In this document: one piece after another, positions 33,752-44,639 of the stretch | How positions within the stretch are numbered: the first letter of the stretch is position 1 | Layout: each line of letters starts with the position of its first letter | Assembly: GCA_025738555.1 (NCBI GenBank) | Contig: JAOVFP010000007.1 | Coordinates: 1,364,001 to 1,428,000 of the forward strand | Source of the DNA: Cyathus striatus | Lineage: Eukaryota; Basidiomycota; Agaricomycetes; Agaricales; Nidulariaceae | Direction: 5' to 3' | Length of the DNA stretch: 64,000 nt | Made by a program: the position numbers and the translations under genes | Notes under the pieces: model-generated | Database searches by the model: none | What the model saw: the letters and a program-made list of their open reading frames with translations, nothing else | Told to the model about the DNA's origin: nothing

Positions 33752-36700
33752 CCTTTGAGCCGCTGACGTCGAAATCGATTAAAGGCATTGGCAATACATC
33801 CATTAAGGCCCTAGGACGAGGTACAATTGAGTTAGAGTGTCAAATAGAAGGTAAAATCGTCACTAACCACTTACAGAATGTATTGTATGCACCAAATGCG
33901 AACAATAACTTGCTTTCAGCTGGTAGACTTGATAGAGCAGGGTTTGGAAGTGTTCTAGGACAAGGTAAAATCAGATTTATTGACCAGTCTAATCGCATTT
34001 TAGCCACAGGAACACTTACAGGACAAAATTTATATATCATGAATGCAAAAGCGAAGGTACAGGATGCCAGTGAGCAAGCTAACATAGCAGTAGCACCTGT
34101 AGACACATGGAATTCGCTTCATAAGAAGTATGGGCACCTAGGGATTACAGGACTTGAGAAACTCATTAGGAAGGGACTAGTTGAAGGACTTACCATCGAT
34201 CCAAACAGCCCACCATTTATTCAGTGCAATTCCTGTGTACAAGCGAAGCAGACACGTCAGAAATACCCTAAGGAAGCCGAAAATCGTTCTGAGACACCCG
34301 GAGAACTCACCCACAACGATGTTTGGGGTCCAGCTCGTGTACAGTCAGTGGGAGGTTCCACGTATTACATATCCTTCACAGTCGATGCGACACGAAGATG
34401 TACTGTACTATTCATGAAGAAAAAGTCAGAAGCAAGCGATAAATTGAAAGAATATCTTACCTATGTCGAAAACAAGTTCGAACATTGCCCCAAGACCCTC
34501 AGAGTCGACAACGGAGGCGAGTATATTAATAAGAAGGTAAAGGACTGGTGCAGCACGAAGGGAATCGAGCTGCAGACCACAGCCCCCTACTCACCATCAC
34601 AGAATGGAGTAGCTGAACGATTTAATCGAACTTTAATTGAGTTAGCAAGAGCGATGCTTATTGAGAAGAATTTACCTACATCACTTTGGGCCGAAGCAGT
34701 TCGACATGCTGCATATTTACGGAATCGAGCGCCGACACGAGCACTTGAGGGAGCAACACCCGAGGAGGCTTGGAATAATAAACGGCCAGATGTATCGCAT
34801 TTTAGGGAATTTGGGTGTGATATCTGGATATTGCATCAAGGTGTCAAGCAATCAAAACTAGCACCGAAATCGACGAAACATACCTTTGTAGGCTTTGAGG
34901 ATGGACCTGGAGCCGTTCGCTATTATGATTTGGAGACTAAGAGAGTTAAAGTATCGCGAAATTTCGTATTTTCCGAGGCCGAAGTCGAAATTGAGGCCGT
35001 TGAGTTGCCCAGTATGCCTAGACTGAGGCTCGAGGGGGAGAACAATGGAAATATCGATCCACAGTCTCCTACAATGCCTAAATCGGAAAGTAAACCTTTA
35101 GAAACAAAAATAGAAGGTAATAAGCGCGAAACAAACACAGAATCGAATACACGCATACCTAACACAAAGCAAGAGAGCCGGAATGCGAAGACAGAAGCTG
35201 TAACTGTGAAATCGAAGCCAGTACTTGTAGAACAGAGTCCAGAGATGGAAGATAACTCACCAGACTTAAATCCCATCCCACTTCGTCGATCTTCAAGATC
35301 TACCACTGATCATAACTATAGAAAGTTAGATAATCCGAATTCACGATTACCAGCTGCCCCAAGGAGTAACAGACTACTCAGCAATAATTCCAGCGAAGAG
35401 GAACGTTCAAATTATCTAGATGACAATGAAATGTGTTATTTACTATCAGAAAGGACTGAAATTGACGAAATACCTCGAAATATTGCTGAGGCACGGTCTT
35501 CATCCGAAGCAGACAAGTGGGAGAAAGCTATCAACGAAGAATACGAGACATTAGTGGAGAAAGGGACCTGGAGATTAGAAAACTTACCAGCAGAAAGAAA
35601 AGCAGTAGGATGCCGCTGGGTGTTCACCAAGAAGGAAGATGGGAGATATAAAGCCAGGCTCGTTGCCAAAGGCTATTCCCAAGTCCCAGGCATGGACTAC
35701 ACTGAAACCTTTGCCCCAGTAGTTCGTTTAGATTCTCTGAGATTGTTGCTAGCAATTGGAGCAATTAGAGACATGGAAATAGAACAGTTAGACGTTAAGG
35801 GAGCATACCTGAATGGAGATTTGCAAGAAGAAATTTATATGGACCAGCCAGATGGATTTAACGATGCCTCAGGACGAGTTTGTCGATTACTGAAGACATT
35901 GTACGGCCTGAAACAGTCCGGACGCGAGTGGAATCGAAAACTGGACAGAACCTTGACAAAAATCGGATTTCAGCGTTCAGAAGCGGACCATTGCGTATAT
36001 ACACGCGTGACTGAAGGACGACTTGTGATGCTCGCAGTATGGGTAGACGATATACTCCTACTAACAGATGAAGTTAGCGAAATGAAAGAAGTAAAAACTC
36101 ACCTAAAGGATGCGTTTGAAACAAAAGAGTTGGGAAAGCCCAAACCCCTTCTAGGACTGGAAATCTCTCGAGACAGAGCAAGTAAATCGATTTCTATTGG
36201 CCAGAATAGCTATATAAACAGAGTCCTAAAGAAGTATGGTATGGACAAAGCAAATCCTGTTGCAACACCGTTAGATCCAAATGTAATCTTGTCAAAAGAG
36301 TCAGGCACTCACCAAAACCCAGAGAACGACTCAGACAACCCGAGTTCCACCAATTCCACCGATGGACGACTTATTCGAGGCTACGCGGAAGCCGTTGGAA
36401 GCTTGATGTACGCTGCGGTGAATACGAAACCAGACATAGCGTACGCAGTGACGAAGTTGAGTAAGTTTAACGCGAGACCAGAGCCGGCACATTGGACAGC
36501 GCTTAAGCGCGTTCTTCGGTATCTCGCAGGAACACGTGATTACGTCATCACTTATCGCGCCGATCCGAGTGCGGAACAAAACATTTCATTTACAGTGTAT
36601 TCCGATGCCGACTACGCATCAGATATTGACGACCGTAGGTCCATTTCCGGGTACGCCGTTATGCTGGGTGGTGCAGCAGTTGCTTGGAGTTCCAAGAAAC

Positions 36701-37056
36701 AAACCACCGTTGCGCTATCTTCAACCGAAGCCGAATATAGCGCCGTCGCACACGCAACTCGACAAGTTATATGGCTACGAAATTTATTTCAAGATTTATA
36801 CCATCGACAAGTAGCGCCAATGACATTATATTGCGACAACAAATCAGCGATCGCACTCACTCAAGATCCTCAATTTCACGTGCGATCCAAACACTTTGAT
36901 GTTCAAAATCATTTTGTAAGGGAAAAAGTTGAGAATTCTATTATCGAATTATTCTACTGTCCTACTAATGAAATGACCGCCGACATCTTTACTAAGGCAC
37001 TAGCTAAACCGAAGCATGAAAAGTTTAGGCAAGCCTTAGGCCTACTTCCGGCTTGA
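33694..37056 (+). CDS. Copia Pol: protease remainder, integrase, reverse transcriptase, RNase H
   Basis: Open for 1120 residues. Begins inside the protease just after its catalytic Asp (SGTTSH), then a GAG-pre-integrase HHCC zinc region (about 135-180, ending CNSCVQAK), integrase core with the D-D-E residues in NDVWGP, RVDNGGEY and NGVAERFNR, a low-complexity basic/acidic linker (about 450-560), reverse transcriptase from WRLENLPAERKAVGCRWVF with LDVKGAYLNG and VWVDDILLL (catalytic DD), and RNase H (SDADYASD, SSTEAEY, DNKSA) ending ADIFTKALAKPKHEKFRQALGLL. All catalytic motifs are present. The upstream frame reaches it by a -1 step at about 33706, here more likely a 1-bp deletion than programmed frameshifting since it cuts the protease Asp-Ser-Gly. 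Confidence 0.92.
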   Translation: MARRSGTTSHICNDRNAFVTFEPLTSKSIKGIGNTSIKALGRGTIELECQIEGKIVTNHLQNVLYAPNANNNLLSAGRLDRAGFGSVLGQGKIRFIDQSNRILATGTLTGQNLYIMNAKAKVQDASEQANIAVAPVDTWNSLHKKYGHLGITGLEKLIRKGLVEGLTIDPNSPPFIQCNSCVQAKQTRQKYPKEAENRSETPGELTHNDVWGPARVQSVGGSTYYISFTVDATRRCTVLFMKKKSEASDKLKEYLTYVENKFEHCPKTLRVDNGGEYINKKVKDWCSTKGIELQTTAPYSPSQNGVAERFNRTLIELARAMLIEKNLPTSLWAEAVRHAAYLRNRAPTRALEGATPEEAWNNKRPDVSHFREFGCDIWILHQGVKQSKLAPKSTKHTFVGFEDGPGAVRYYDLETKRVKVSRNFVFSEAEVEIEAVELPSMPRLRLEGENNGNIDPQSPTMPKSESKPLETKIEGNKRETNTESNTRIPNTKQESRNAKTEAVTVKSKPVLVEQSPEMEDNSPDLNPIPLRRSSRSTTDHNYRKLDNPNSRLPAAPRSNRLLSNNSSEEERSNYLDDNEMCYLLSERTEIDEIPRNIAEARSSSEADKWEKAINEEYETLVEKGTWRLENLPAERKAVGCRWVFTKKEDGRYKARLVAKGYSQVPGMDYTETFAPVVRLDSLRLLLAIGAIRDMEIEQLDVKGAYLNGDLQEEIYMDQPDGFNDASGRVCRLLKTLYGLKQSGREWNRKLDRTLTKIGFQRSEADHCVYTRVTEGRLVMLAVWVDDILLLTDEVSEMKEVKTHLKDAFETKELGKPKPLLGLEISRDRASKSISIGQNSYINRVLKKYGMDKANPVATPLDPNVILSKESGTHQNPENDSDNPSSTNSTDGRLIRGYAEAVGSLMYAAVNTKPDIAYAVTKLSKFNARPEPAHWTALKRVLRYLAGTRDYVITYRADPSAEQNISFTVYSDADYASDIDDRRSISGYAVMLGGAAVAWSSKKQTTVALSSTEAEYSAVAHATRQVIWLRNLFQDLYHRQVAPMTLYCDNKSAIALTQDPQFHVRSKHFDVQNHFVREKVENSIIELFYCPTNEMTADIFTKALAKPKHEKFRQALGLLPA

Positions 37057-37063
37057 GGGGGAG

Positions 37064-37338
37064 TGTTGTGCTGATGCAAGCCAGAAGTGGCACGAATGTC
37101 CGGGTACATTCGAGAACACCGAGTTCACTGAGAATGAGAACAACTTTGGAATGTAAATTGTAGAATCATGTAGAACAGTATAGATACATTTACTAGGATA
37201 AAAGAACAATGAAATTTCCTGTATGTACAATAAAAAAAGTGTGAATCTATTCCCCCTTTCCCTACTCCTAATTGTGTGATTCTAAGTCACTGTTGCCTGC
37301 GCACCTCGGTAAGTACTATTTATATTGGTACTATTACA
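37064..37338 (+). repeat. Copia 3' LTR
   Basis: Begins TGTTGTGCTG immediately after the polypurine tract and ends GTACTATTACA. The last part matches 32480-32548 with several differences. A target-site duplication cannot be verified because the left end is rearranged. Confidence 0.82.
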
Positions 37339-37339
37339 A

Positions 37340-37595
37340 TAAAAGCATCAGAAAGTAGTTGGGGGGATCGCTCTTCCACGAGTTTGTCATTCAGAATGGC
37401 CAGTTGATAATCTCGTGAAACTCTGTCAAAGAGGAAGCTGGTGTTAAGAAATCTCGCTTGAGCAGCTTCCTCACAAATAGGTTGCACTATGCATGACTTT
37501 CCAGAGCCAGGAGGCCCGCGTAGATACATAATACCAGTTTCCTTGTGAACTTCTCCGATCCACTCGTTAACATCCCTGAGATGCCTGACGGGCAT
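37340..37595 (-). pseudogene. NACHT NTPase fragment
   Basis: About 85 residues reading MPVRHLRDVNEWIGEV then LRGPPGSGKSCIVQ (Walker A) and RFLNTSFLFDR, a pattern typical of the N-terminal part of fungal NACHT NLR domains (C-x-P-x-R...W...GxxGSGKS). A splice acceptor just upstream (ending TAG, exon starting TGT) would put the expected Cys before MPVR. It is cut at the Copia 3' LTR (37338); the final residues are LTR-derived. The NLR3 CTD lies on the same strand at the other side of Copia. Confidence 0.7.
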
Positions 37596-37599
37596 ACAC

Positions 37600-38940
37600 T
37601 ACCTATAGTCATGGATTTTAGCTTTTCTATACATGTAATTAGTACTCACCAAATGGTAACAAACATGGGTTAGTTACAGAATTGGAGTGAGACCCGAGCT
37701 GCCAGTTAAAAGTACTGAGAAGTACACTTACCAAGGGTATGAATATGACAAAGCCTAAGGTAGTACTATGCACAGAAGGGACAGTAAAGCAGTGGCGCCA
37801 AACTCAGCAACTAAATGGATAACAGCCAGAACACATCTAGTGATGCGCGAAGGTCACATGATTGAATGCGACCACTGCCCAAGAGAAGCAAGCGATGACA
37901 AAGCGCCTCACTAGACGCCTCGGCAAACCCCGGAACCCCAAGCCAACCAATCGACTTCTCTCAGAGTAATCAGCAAAGCGATGCATGTTTAATTAAAGTA
38001 ATAAGCCCTGAGCCCTGATAGATCTTTGCGCTATTCTTAGCACATCCACATATAGCCAATCCCATCCCGACTGAAGGAACACACATGGCGCCATATCCCC
38101 TGTCGCACAACCTCCTATGACAGACACGTGACCCCCTGTCCAGCACACTCTGTGAGCGAATGGCTTCCCCCTGTCAGTGACATAGTTTACCCTCCCTAGT
38201 ACCCCGAATGTACTTATCTAGCAGCTATGCAGTACCATCAGCCACCATATTTCCAGGAGTATATAAAGTAGATGAGTTTTGCCATGTAGACCCAAGCTAT
38301 CCCCCGCACAGCTTCCATTATAAAGTACTTTGACATAGTGTAGTGAAATAAAGCATATTTTCCAAGATCATTGATTAGTAATTTGATTTGAGTCTAGTAA
38401 GAAGAAACCACAAACTCATAGAGAATCGCACATTTGCCTTGTACATAGCCAGAGATGTTATCTAACCACTACTTAGTTATTCCTGAACCTTCCTATACAT
38501 CCCCCTTCCACTCCCTTTTGCCCAGAAGCATCCTTAATACCGATCTTCTGTGAAATTCCCTCCAAACTTACCACCCCATTACATTGTTTTAGGAGTAAGT
38601 AGTTATTATTACATAATCTAGCTACTATCACCCCATTGTAAACATCTCTAACCTCTTATCCCCGAGGAGCAGTGTTCAAGTGTCAGGATGGCATTTAGGT
38701 GCATTGTACAGCTCTTCTGAGTTGTGAGTTGCACCTGTGGCAACATATTGAGCAAGTTGTTGTAGTGCTAGTATGGTGAGTTAGTATTTGTAAGAATGTC
38801 TTGCAGTGAGTAGTATTGATGTACAATGTATCCCATTATTTACTACGTCCATGAACGTTGCTCCGTCTATAACGAAATTTGAGGCATTGAAAACCGACAT
38901 GTTGACAGGTCAAGGTGGGGGTGTAGAAGTCCTGCTGTAG
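37600..38940. other. Non-coding stretch right of the NACHT fragment
   Basis: No supported gene. A short segment near 37690-37740 resembles 12180-12310. Upstream exons of the NACHT gene would be expected here on the minus strand, but I could not identify them. Confidence 0.4.
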
Positions 38941-40010
38941 TTTCTGATTGATTCATAAATCATAGCCAGCCGCATGCTACAGCACCTAAATCATACAACA
39001 GATACTCTGTTAAAGATATCTGTCATCTTCTTGGTGTGAAGAAAAGCCTTGTATACAGCACACTGTCAAACTATGAGGATCATGGCATGGCATACAACCC
39101 AAATGTGTTCAAACATAGGCTAGGATGCCCTCATAAGCTCATCAATACTGATATCAAGCTCATAAAGGCACTGCTAGAGCAAGACCCATGCATGTATGTC
39201 AATGAGCTGCAAGATGAATTGTATTTACATCATGGAGTATTGGTTTCTCAGTCTACCCTGCTTTGGACATTGCATCACATTCATTTTTCACACAAAACTG
39301 TTTCAGCAAAGGCTCTTGAACAAAATGACCTGGATCAATCTGCTTACATGAATCAAATTGCTGAAATTGTTACTGATCCAGCCCAGCTTATGTTTATTGA
39401 CAAAGCTGCAGGAATAAGAAGAATCCTACTAGGAAGTCAGGATGGGCTAGAACTGGTCAGCATTGTATTCATTGAAGATGTTTTGTTCATGGACAAAGAT
39501 TCTCTATTATTCCCATCCTCACCCTTGATGGCATCATTGCACATGATATTATACCAGGTTCAGTTACATTGTCTTGTTTTGTGAAGTTCCTCAAGGAGCT
39601 TGTGGTATAGTTACATTCTCTTTTTGCATTCCAAACTCTTCTATTTTCTAGATACCATACACAAATCCCTACCCTGGACCTAGAAGTATTATTGTTATGG
39701 ACAACTGTAACATACACTATTCTGAAGTGAAGAAGTCAGGAAGTTAGTTGAAGATGACACTCATTTGTGGCAGCTTCTATCATTACATGAGTATTATGTA
39801 CTAAGTGTCTTCACACAGTTTGCCAGCTTGTTTATCTTCTGCCTTATTCTCCTGATTTCAATTCTATTGAACAAGCTTTCTCAGAAATCAAATCTTTTTT
39901 ACATCAGTATTGGAAGGATCAGTCTGTGTCTATTATTGACCAGGCATGTCTCAGCATAACACCATCTCAGGCTTGGAATTTCTTTTGTGCATCAGGTTAT
40001 GTTGTATAAA
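38940..40010 (+). pseudogene. Tc1/mariner-type (DDE_3) transposase remnant
   Basis: Reads, over several frames, a helix-turn-helix part (SVKDICHLLGVKKSLVYSTL near 39000), PHKLINTDIKLIKALLEQDP, a homeodomain-like second part, DPAQLMFIDKAA (first catalytic Asp near 39400), then after frameshifts IIVMDNCNIHYSE (second Asp near 39700), YSPDFNSIEQAFSEIKS (third acidic residue near 39870) and a C-terminal TPSQAWNFFCASGY. The longest open part is 39036-39584. Frameshifts near 39420, 39580 and 39740 make it inactive. This family normally cuts and pastes at TA dinucleotides. Confidence 0.82.
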
Positions 40011-40303
40011 GTAACATAAGCATGTTATTTACAAACACATATTCATGAGTGTCAGTTCAAGAAATACAAATACTTATGGGGTCAGTCAACAACAATGAAC
40101 AAATTAGCTTGAGGTGATAACAAGCAAACAACAAAAACTAGCAGCTAATTCTCAATTTCACTATCCACATCATCATCACTTCTGGATTCAGACCACTTCA
40201 CCAGATTTACAGTATCTTGGTCATCTCGAAATGCAGGGTCCAAGTTTGGAAGCATACCCTTCAGAACACAGACTACCTTCTGAAGAATGGGATCAAAATA
40301 CCA

Positions 40304-40699
40304 TCAGCAAAAAATCCTCCACCTCTTGTTCTTTCCTGGAATAAGATGTGAGCCAAAATAGCTTCTTGAACCACTACCACCACAATAGCACTTCTGAAAG
40401 TGGATATTGTATGTAATCATCTCTTCTGTAGGAGGGGTAGGAGAAACTTTTGGCTTCTTGGCATCAGGAATACTCCACAAGGTAGTGGCACCACATTTGA
40501 GGTGTATGGAATCACCAGGAGTAAGATCACATGCCTCGAGTGCCTTCTGTTCAATGTCTGGAAGAATATCTGGGCTGTATCCCTCAGCACGAAAACAGGC
40601 CTCATAAATCAATGCCCCAGACATGCCAAGCTGATCTTCTGCATACTGGAGGAAGTGAGATAACTTAGTTGGTGTATTCTTTGCTGGAGAAGTGATCAA
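40304..40699 (-). CDS. SAM-like domain protein (131 aa)
   Basis: The product has KLSHFLQYAEDQLGMSGALI, then PDILPDIEQKALEACDLTPGDSIHLKCG, a helical pattern like the SAM-like domain of small basidiomycete proteins often found beside transposons. A lysine/proline linker and a Cys/Gly-rich end (CYCGGSGSRSYFGSHLIPGK) follow. Open over its length. Upstream exons may exist. Function unknown; it could be part of a transposon-linked gene next to the mariner remnant. Confidence 0.45.
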   Translation of the reverse strand: MITSPAKNTPTKLSHFLQYAEDQLGMSGALIYEACFRAEGYSPDILPDIEQKALEACDLTPGDSIHLKCGATTLWSIPDAKKPKVSPTPPTEEMITYNIHFQKCYCGGSGSRSYFGSHLIPGKNKRWRIFC

Positions 40700-40729
40700 T
40701 GGTGCTCATGAAGGAGCTGGAGTGGATTG

Positions 40730-41540
40730 TCAAAGAGGGAGTGATGTATGAGGAGCTACAATCTTGGCAAGATGTTCCACTATGTTTGAGACATGAGCAA
40801 GTAAGTTCTCTTCATTCTGTGTTCTGAGGCTTTTTGAACAGAGAATGTCAATGTGCTTCAGGATCAAAAGCGAGGGAGTTAGGAGGATGTTTAATGGTGG
40901 TCTTCCCATACTATGCAAAGGGTAATAAGAAACAGTGACTGAATATAATAAAAGATCACATATGATTTCCAGCACCACTGCAACATCATGTTTGGTGTAA
41001 GGGGCATGCACTCACCCATGTCCATAATGTAAGTATACCCTGAATCATTTTGGTTTCAATATTCCTTTTCTAACAGGCCTTGTAATCATGCTATCTTGCA
41101 ATCATAATCAGATCTGTCCTCCTAAATATCAGTTAGCAAAATGGATGGAAGCATAAAAAAGCAAAGTTAGCCTCATCATTATCTGGAGAGCTCAAGCTTT
41201 CACTCTCTGAAGCTTCAGACTCTTCTAAACTCATTTGTAAGGTGAGTAAAAGGGAGGTTTGTCTTTAGCATGCACCTTTGCCACCCTTTTCATGTCTTCA
41301 AGACTAAAAGACACCTGCAATACATAATCTCATCGATAGCTGATCACATCTTGATAATCTGAGAATGATCTACCACATCTTCTGATAAATGAGATAGAAT
41401 GAGTCTATATCCACATATCCTTCTGACTGTAATAGAAGGGAGATAGAAGTGTATAAGACATCAACACTACACAGATGAAATGGAGCAGATGACATTACGA
41501 GCAGCAAAGTTTGGGAAAGACAAAAATGAGAAGATGATGA
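40730..41540. other. Intergenic stretch with weak ORF
   Basis: A 93-aa ORF (40730-41011, minus) has a hydrophobic first half and no recognisable motif; it could be a further exon of the SAM-like gene. The rest shows no gene. Confidence 0.3.
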
Positions 41541-41629
41541 TCAGCCAAATTTCTCATTTATCATAGGCCTTATATGATATGGGATATCATATAAGGTCTG
41601 AGTTTTATGAGTGAGGCATATACTATATG

Positions 41630-42295
41630 TATATACAGGCTATTCATAAGTACTCATTACTTTATGCTTCTACTATTATTACAATTGTATTATGTCTACT
41701 CTACTCATAAGTACTCATTACTTTATGCTTCCTATTATTATTGTAATGCTACTATGTGTACTCATAAGTACTCATTAATTTATGCTTTCTATTATTATTG
41801 TAATACTAGTGTGTGTACTCATAAGTACTCATTACTTTATGATTCCTATTATTATTGTAATACTAATATGTGTACTCATAAGTACTCATTACTTTATGTT
41901 TTCTATTGTTATTTTAATACTAGCATGTGTACTCATAAGTACTCATTACTTTATGATTCTTATTATTATTGTAATACTAATATGTGTACTCATAAGTATT
42001 CATTACTTTATGTTTTCTATTGTTATTTTAATACTAGCATGTGTACTCATAAGTACTCATTACTTTATGATTCCTATTATTATTGTAATACTAGTATGTG
42101 TACTCATAAGTACTCATTACTTTATAATTCCTATTGTTATTGTAATACTAGTATATGTACTCATAAGTACTCATTACTTTATGTTTTCTATTATTACTGT
42201 TATGCTTCCTATTATTATTTTAATAGTATTATGTGTACTCATAAGTGCTCATTACTTTATGCTTCCTATTATTATTCTAATAGAATTATGTACGC
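41630..42295 (+). repeat. 57-60 bp satellite, left arm (about 11 units)
   Basis: Units contain ACTCATAAGTACTCATTACTT and ATTATTATTGTAATACTA, spaced about 57-60 bp. The inverted partner array is at 44970-45790 with about 15 units. Confidence 0.9.
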
Positions 42296-42299
42296 TTTT

Positions 42300-42716
42300 C
42301 AAGTGTGTCACATCTGTCACAATTTTCCCATGCGTTACGTTCGTCACACATATTCCCGCGCCTCATGTTTTTCCCGCACATCACATTTGTCACATACTTC
42401 ACGCGCATCATGTTCGTCACACATATTCCCGCGCTTCATATTTGTCACGTACTTCACGCGCGTCACGTTCGTCACACATATTCCCGCGCCTCATATTTTT
42501 CCCGCGTATCGCATTTGTCACGTTATTCACGCGCGTCACGTTCGGCACATATATTCCCACGCATCACATTTGTCACATTCTTCCCGCCCGTCACGTTTGT
42601 CACGCATATTCCCGCGCATCACATTCATCACACGTTTCCCACGTGTCACATTTGTCACAATTTTCACGTGCGTCACGTCTGTCACGATTCTCCCACACTA
42701 CATATATATCACACTT
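42300..42716 (+). repeat. GTCAC/CCCGCG satellite, left arm
   Basis: Degenerate units built from CGYRTCAC, TTYGTCACA and ATTCCCGCG. The inverted partner is at about 44640-44950. Confidence 0.85.
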
Positions 42717-42720
42717 GTCA

Positions 42721-43062
42721 CGCTTTAGCGCGTTTGTCACGCTTTAGCGCGTTTGTCACGCTTTAGCGCGTTTGTCACGCTTTAGCGCGTTTGTCACGCT
42801 TTAGCGCGTTTGTCACGCTTTAGCGCGTTTGTCACGCTTTAGCGCGTTTGTCACGCTTTAGCGCGTTTGTCACGCTTTAGCGCGTTTGTCACGCTTTAGC
42901 GCGTTTGTCACGCTTTAGCGCGTTTGTCACGCTTTAGCGCGTTTGTCACGCTTTAGCGCGTTTGTCACGCTTTAGCGCGTTTGTCACGCTTTAGCGCGTT
43001 TGTCACGCTTTAGCGCGTTTGTCACGCTTTAGCGCGTTTGTCACGCTTTAGCGCGTTTGTCA
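42721..43062 (+). repeat. 19-bp minisatellite, 18 perfect copies
   Basis: CGCTTTAGCGCGTTTGTCA is repeated 18 times without change from 42721 to 43062. The inverted right arm has only one similar unit (near 44636-44655), so the array expanded in one arm only. Confidence 0.97.
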
Positions 43063-43199
43063 TGCTTTCATGCGCGTCACACGTCACGTTTGTCACGTTC
43101 TTTATAAGCGTTACGCTTTTATGAATGTCACACATCTCACATCTATTTGTCACACTTTTCATGCTCATCACAGTGCATTTGTCATGCTTTGTATGCGCG

Positions 43200-44500
43200 T
43201 CACGCGTCACATAAGTCACATCTGTTTCTTATGATTTGCACATGCATCATATGTCTTTGAGGCTTTCATCATGCTTTCACACACATCATAAGTGTTACTT
43301 ATGTCACATCTTTGAGATTTATAACACATTTCAAGCACATTGTGCTTGCATGTGTATCATGATTGTGACATGTTGATGGGGTTCCAACAGGTCTATAATG
43401 AAAAATGTTCTGTACATTTCATATCCAAGGAATCAGAGCACTCAGTGATGCCACATTTAACCCATATCTCATTACTTAGCTGGGTAATTCAGCCTCTTGC
43501 ATTGACAAGTCAGTCATTGATTCAGACCCTGTATGACAATACTGCACATGACTATAGAAAAATGATAGTAAGTTTTTCTTAGGCAAGAAAGGAGAAAAGA
43601 CAAAGTAGTCTTTCTGAAAAGAGAACAAGAAGAAAAGAAGGTGATGATGTAGTTGACACTAATCTAAAGAATAGAAAAGCAAGTAATGATCACTGAGCAA
43701 GAAAGTGATGAGAAGTACAGGAGAGGGTTTCATATGTATGAATGGATACTAATACTAAAAGAACTATATAACATAAATCAGAGATGTGAAACACATGACA
43801 GTGTAGAAGTGTCACATAATCATATAGAGTAAGCATATGACTTAAAAATGTGTGTTGGAGATATAAGAATAACCAATGGTTAATGCAAGAATCATGATCA
43901 TTTAATGACTGAGACATATGAGTTTGATGTGATGTGGAATCACATATACTGACCATTCTTTCAGATTTGTTATCCATATGTAATTCTTTCAGTATATGTC
44001 CTTTTCTGTTCAGTTGTTAAATATTTCGAAAATATTCATTTCTATCATAATGATCTCATCATCTCTCATATCCAGACTAACCATTATAGTTTTTACTTTG
44101 TCATTTAATTACATCTCTAGTTCTGATTATTAAACATCATATCATCCCATTTCCAAATTTCCCATGCTCTGTCAGTGTGGGTAAACCTTCAACTACATAT
44201 ACACTCTACATTTTTCATTCTAGTTTCTTATTACTACCACACTTCTATAACTTTCTAATTGTTATTCTCTGTGTTACAATCTCCAACTCTACAAGTACAT
44301 ATCATTTCATCTGCATATATAATTCACTCTACTATTAAATACTTACTCCACTCTCATAACAACTTGAATAGTGGTAAAGACAGAAAAATCTGATGAAATT
44401 GGAAAGCATTGTATTTGTGAAAAAGTTGCAATGCACTTGAAAAATGTGACATGCATGAAAAACACATGATGCATTTAAAAAAAAGACATGTAACATATGT
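43200..44500. other. Central unique region of element T
   Basis: AT-rich, with ORFs of 80-95 residues (43340-43582 plus, 43690-43977 minus) that show no recognisable motif. No transposase or RNA gene seen. Confidence 0.4.
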
Positions 44501-44639
44501 GAAAAGTGTGACATGCATGCAGGTTGTCATGGCATGACATGCCTCAAAGACGTGACACATGTGACGAGTGTGAAATGCGTGACAAATAGATGTGAGATGT
44601 GTGACATGCATAAGAGCGTAATGCTTATAAGAACGCGCC

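Larger units (their letters stand above)
32375..37338 (+). mobile_element. Ty1/Copia LTR retrotransposon, 5' LTR truncated
   Basis: About 4.9 kb: partial 5' LTR (to 32548), primer site, gag, a single-frame protease-integrase-reverse transcriptase-RNase H, polypurine tract GAGGGGGAG (37055-37063), and a 3' LTR of 275 bp (37064-37338; TGTTGTGC...TATTACA). Only about the last 80-100 bp of the 5' LTR remain, preceded by an inverted copy of the same LTR end. The two LTR ends differ at several positions, so the insertion is not brand new, though the coding part is nearly open. Confidence 0.9.

Noticed and set aside
37690..38900. N-terminal exons of the NACHT gene on the minus strand
   Set aside because: No convincing exon or recognised NLR N-terminal domain could be read there.
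41607..42766. ORFs of 150-370 residues inside the left arm of element T, and similar ones in the right arm
   Set aside because: They are translations of 57-bp and about 30-bp satellites whose length keeps frames open. Several frames are open at once and nothing resembles a protein family.
42721..43062. Regular 19-bp repeats as a possible CRISPR array
   Set aside because: The units are directly adjacent with no spacers, the genome is eukaryotic and no cas genes are present. The same reasoning applies to 55022-55534.
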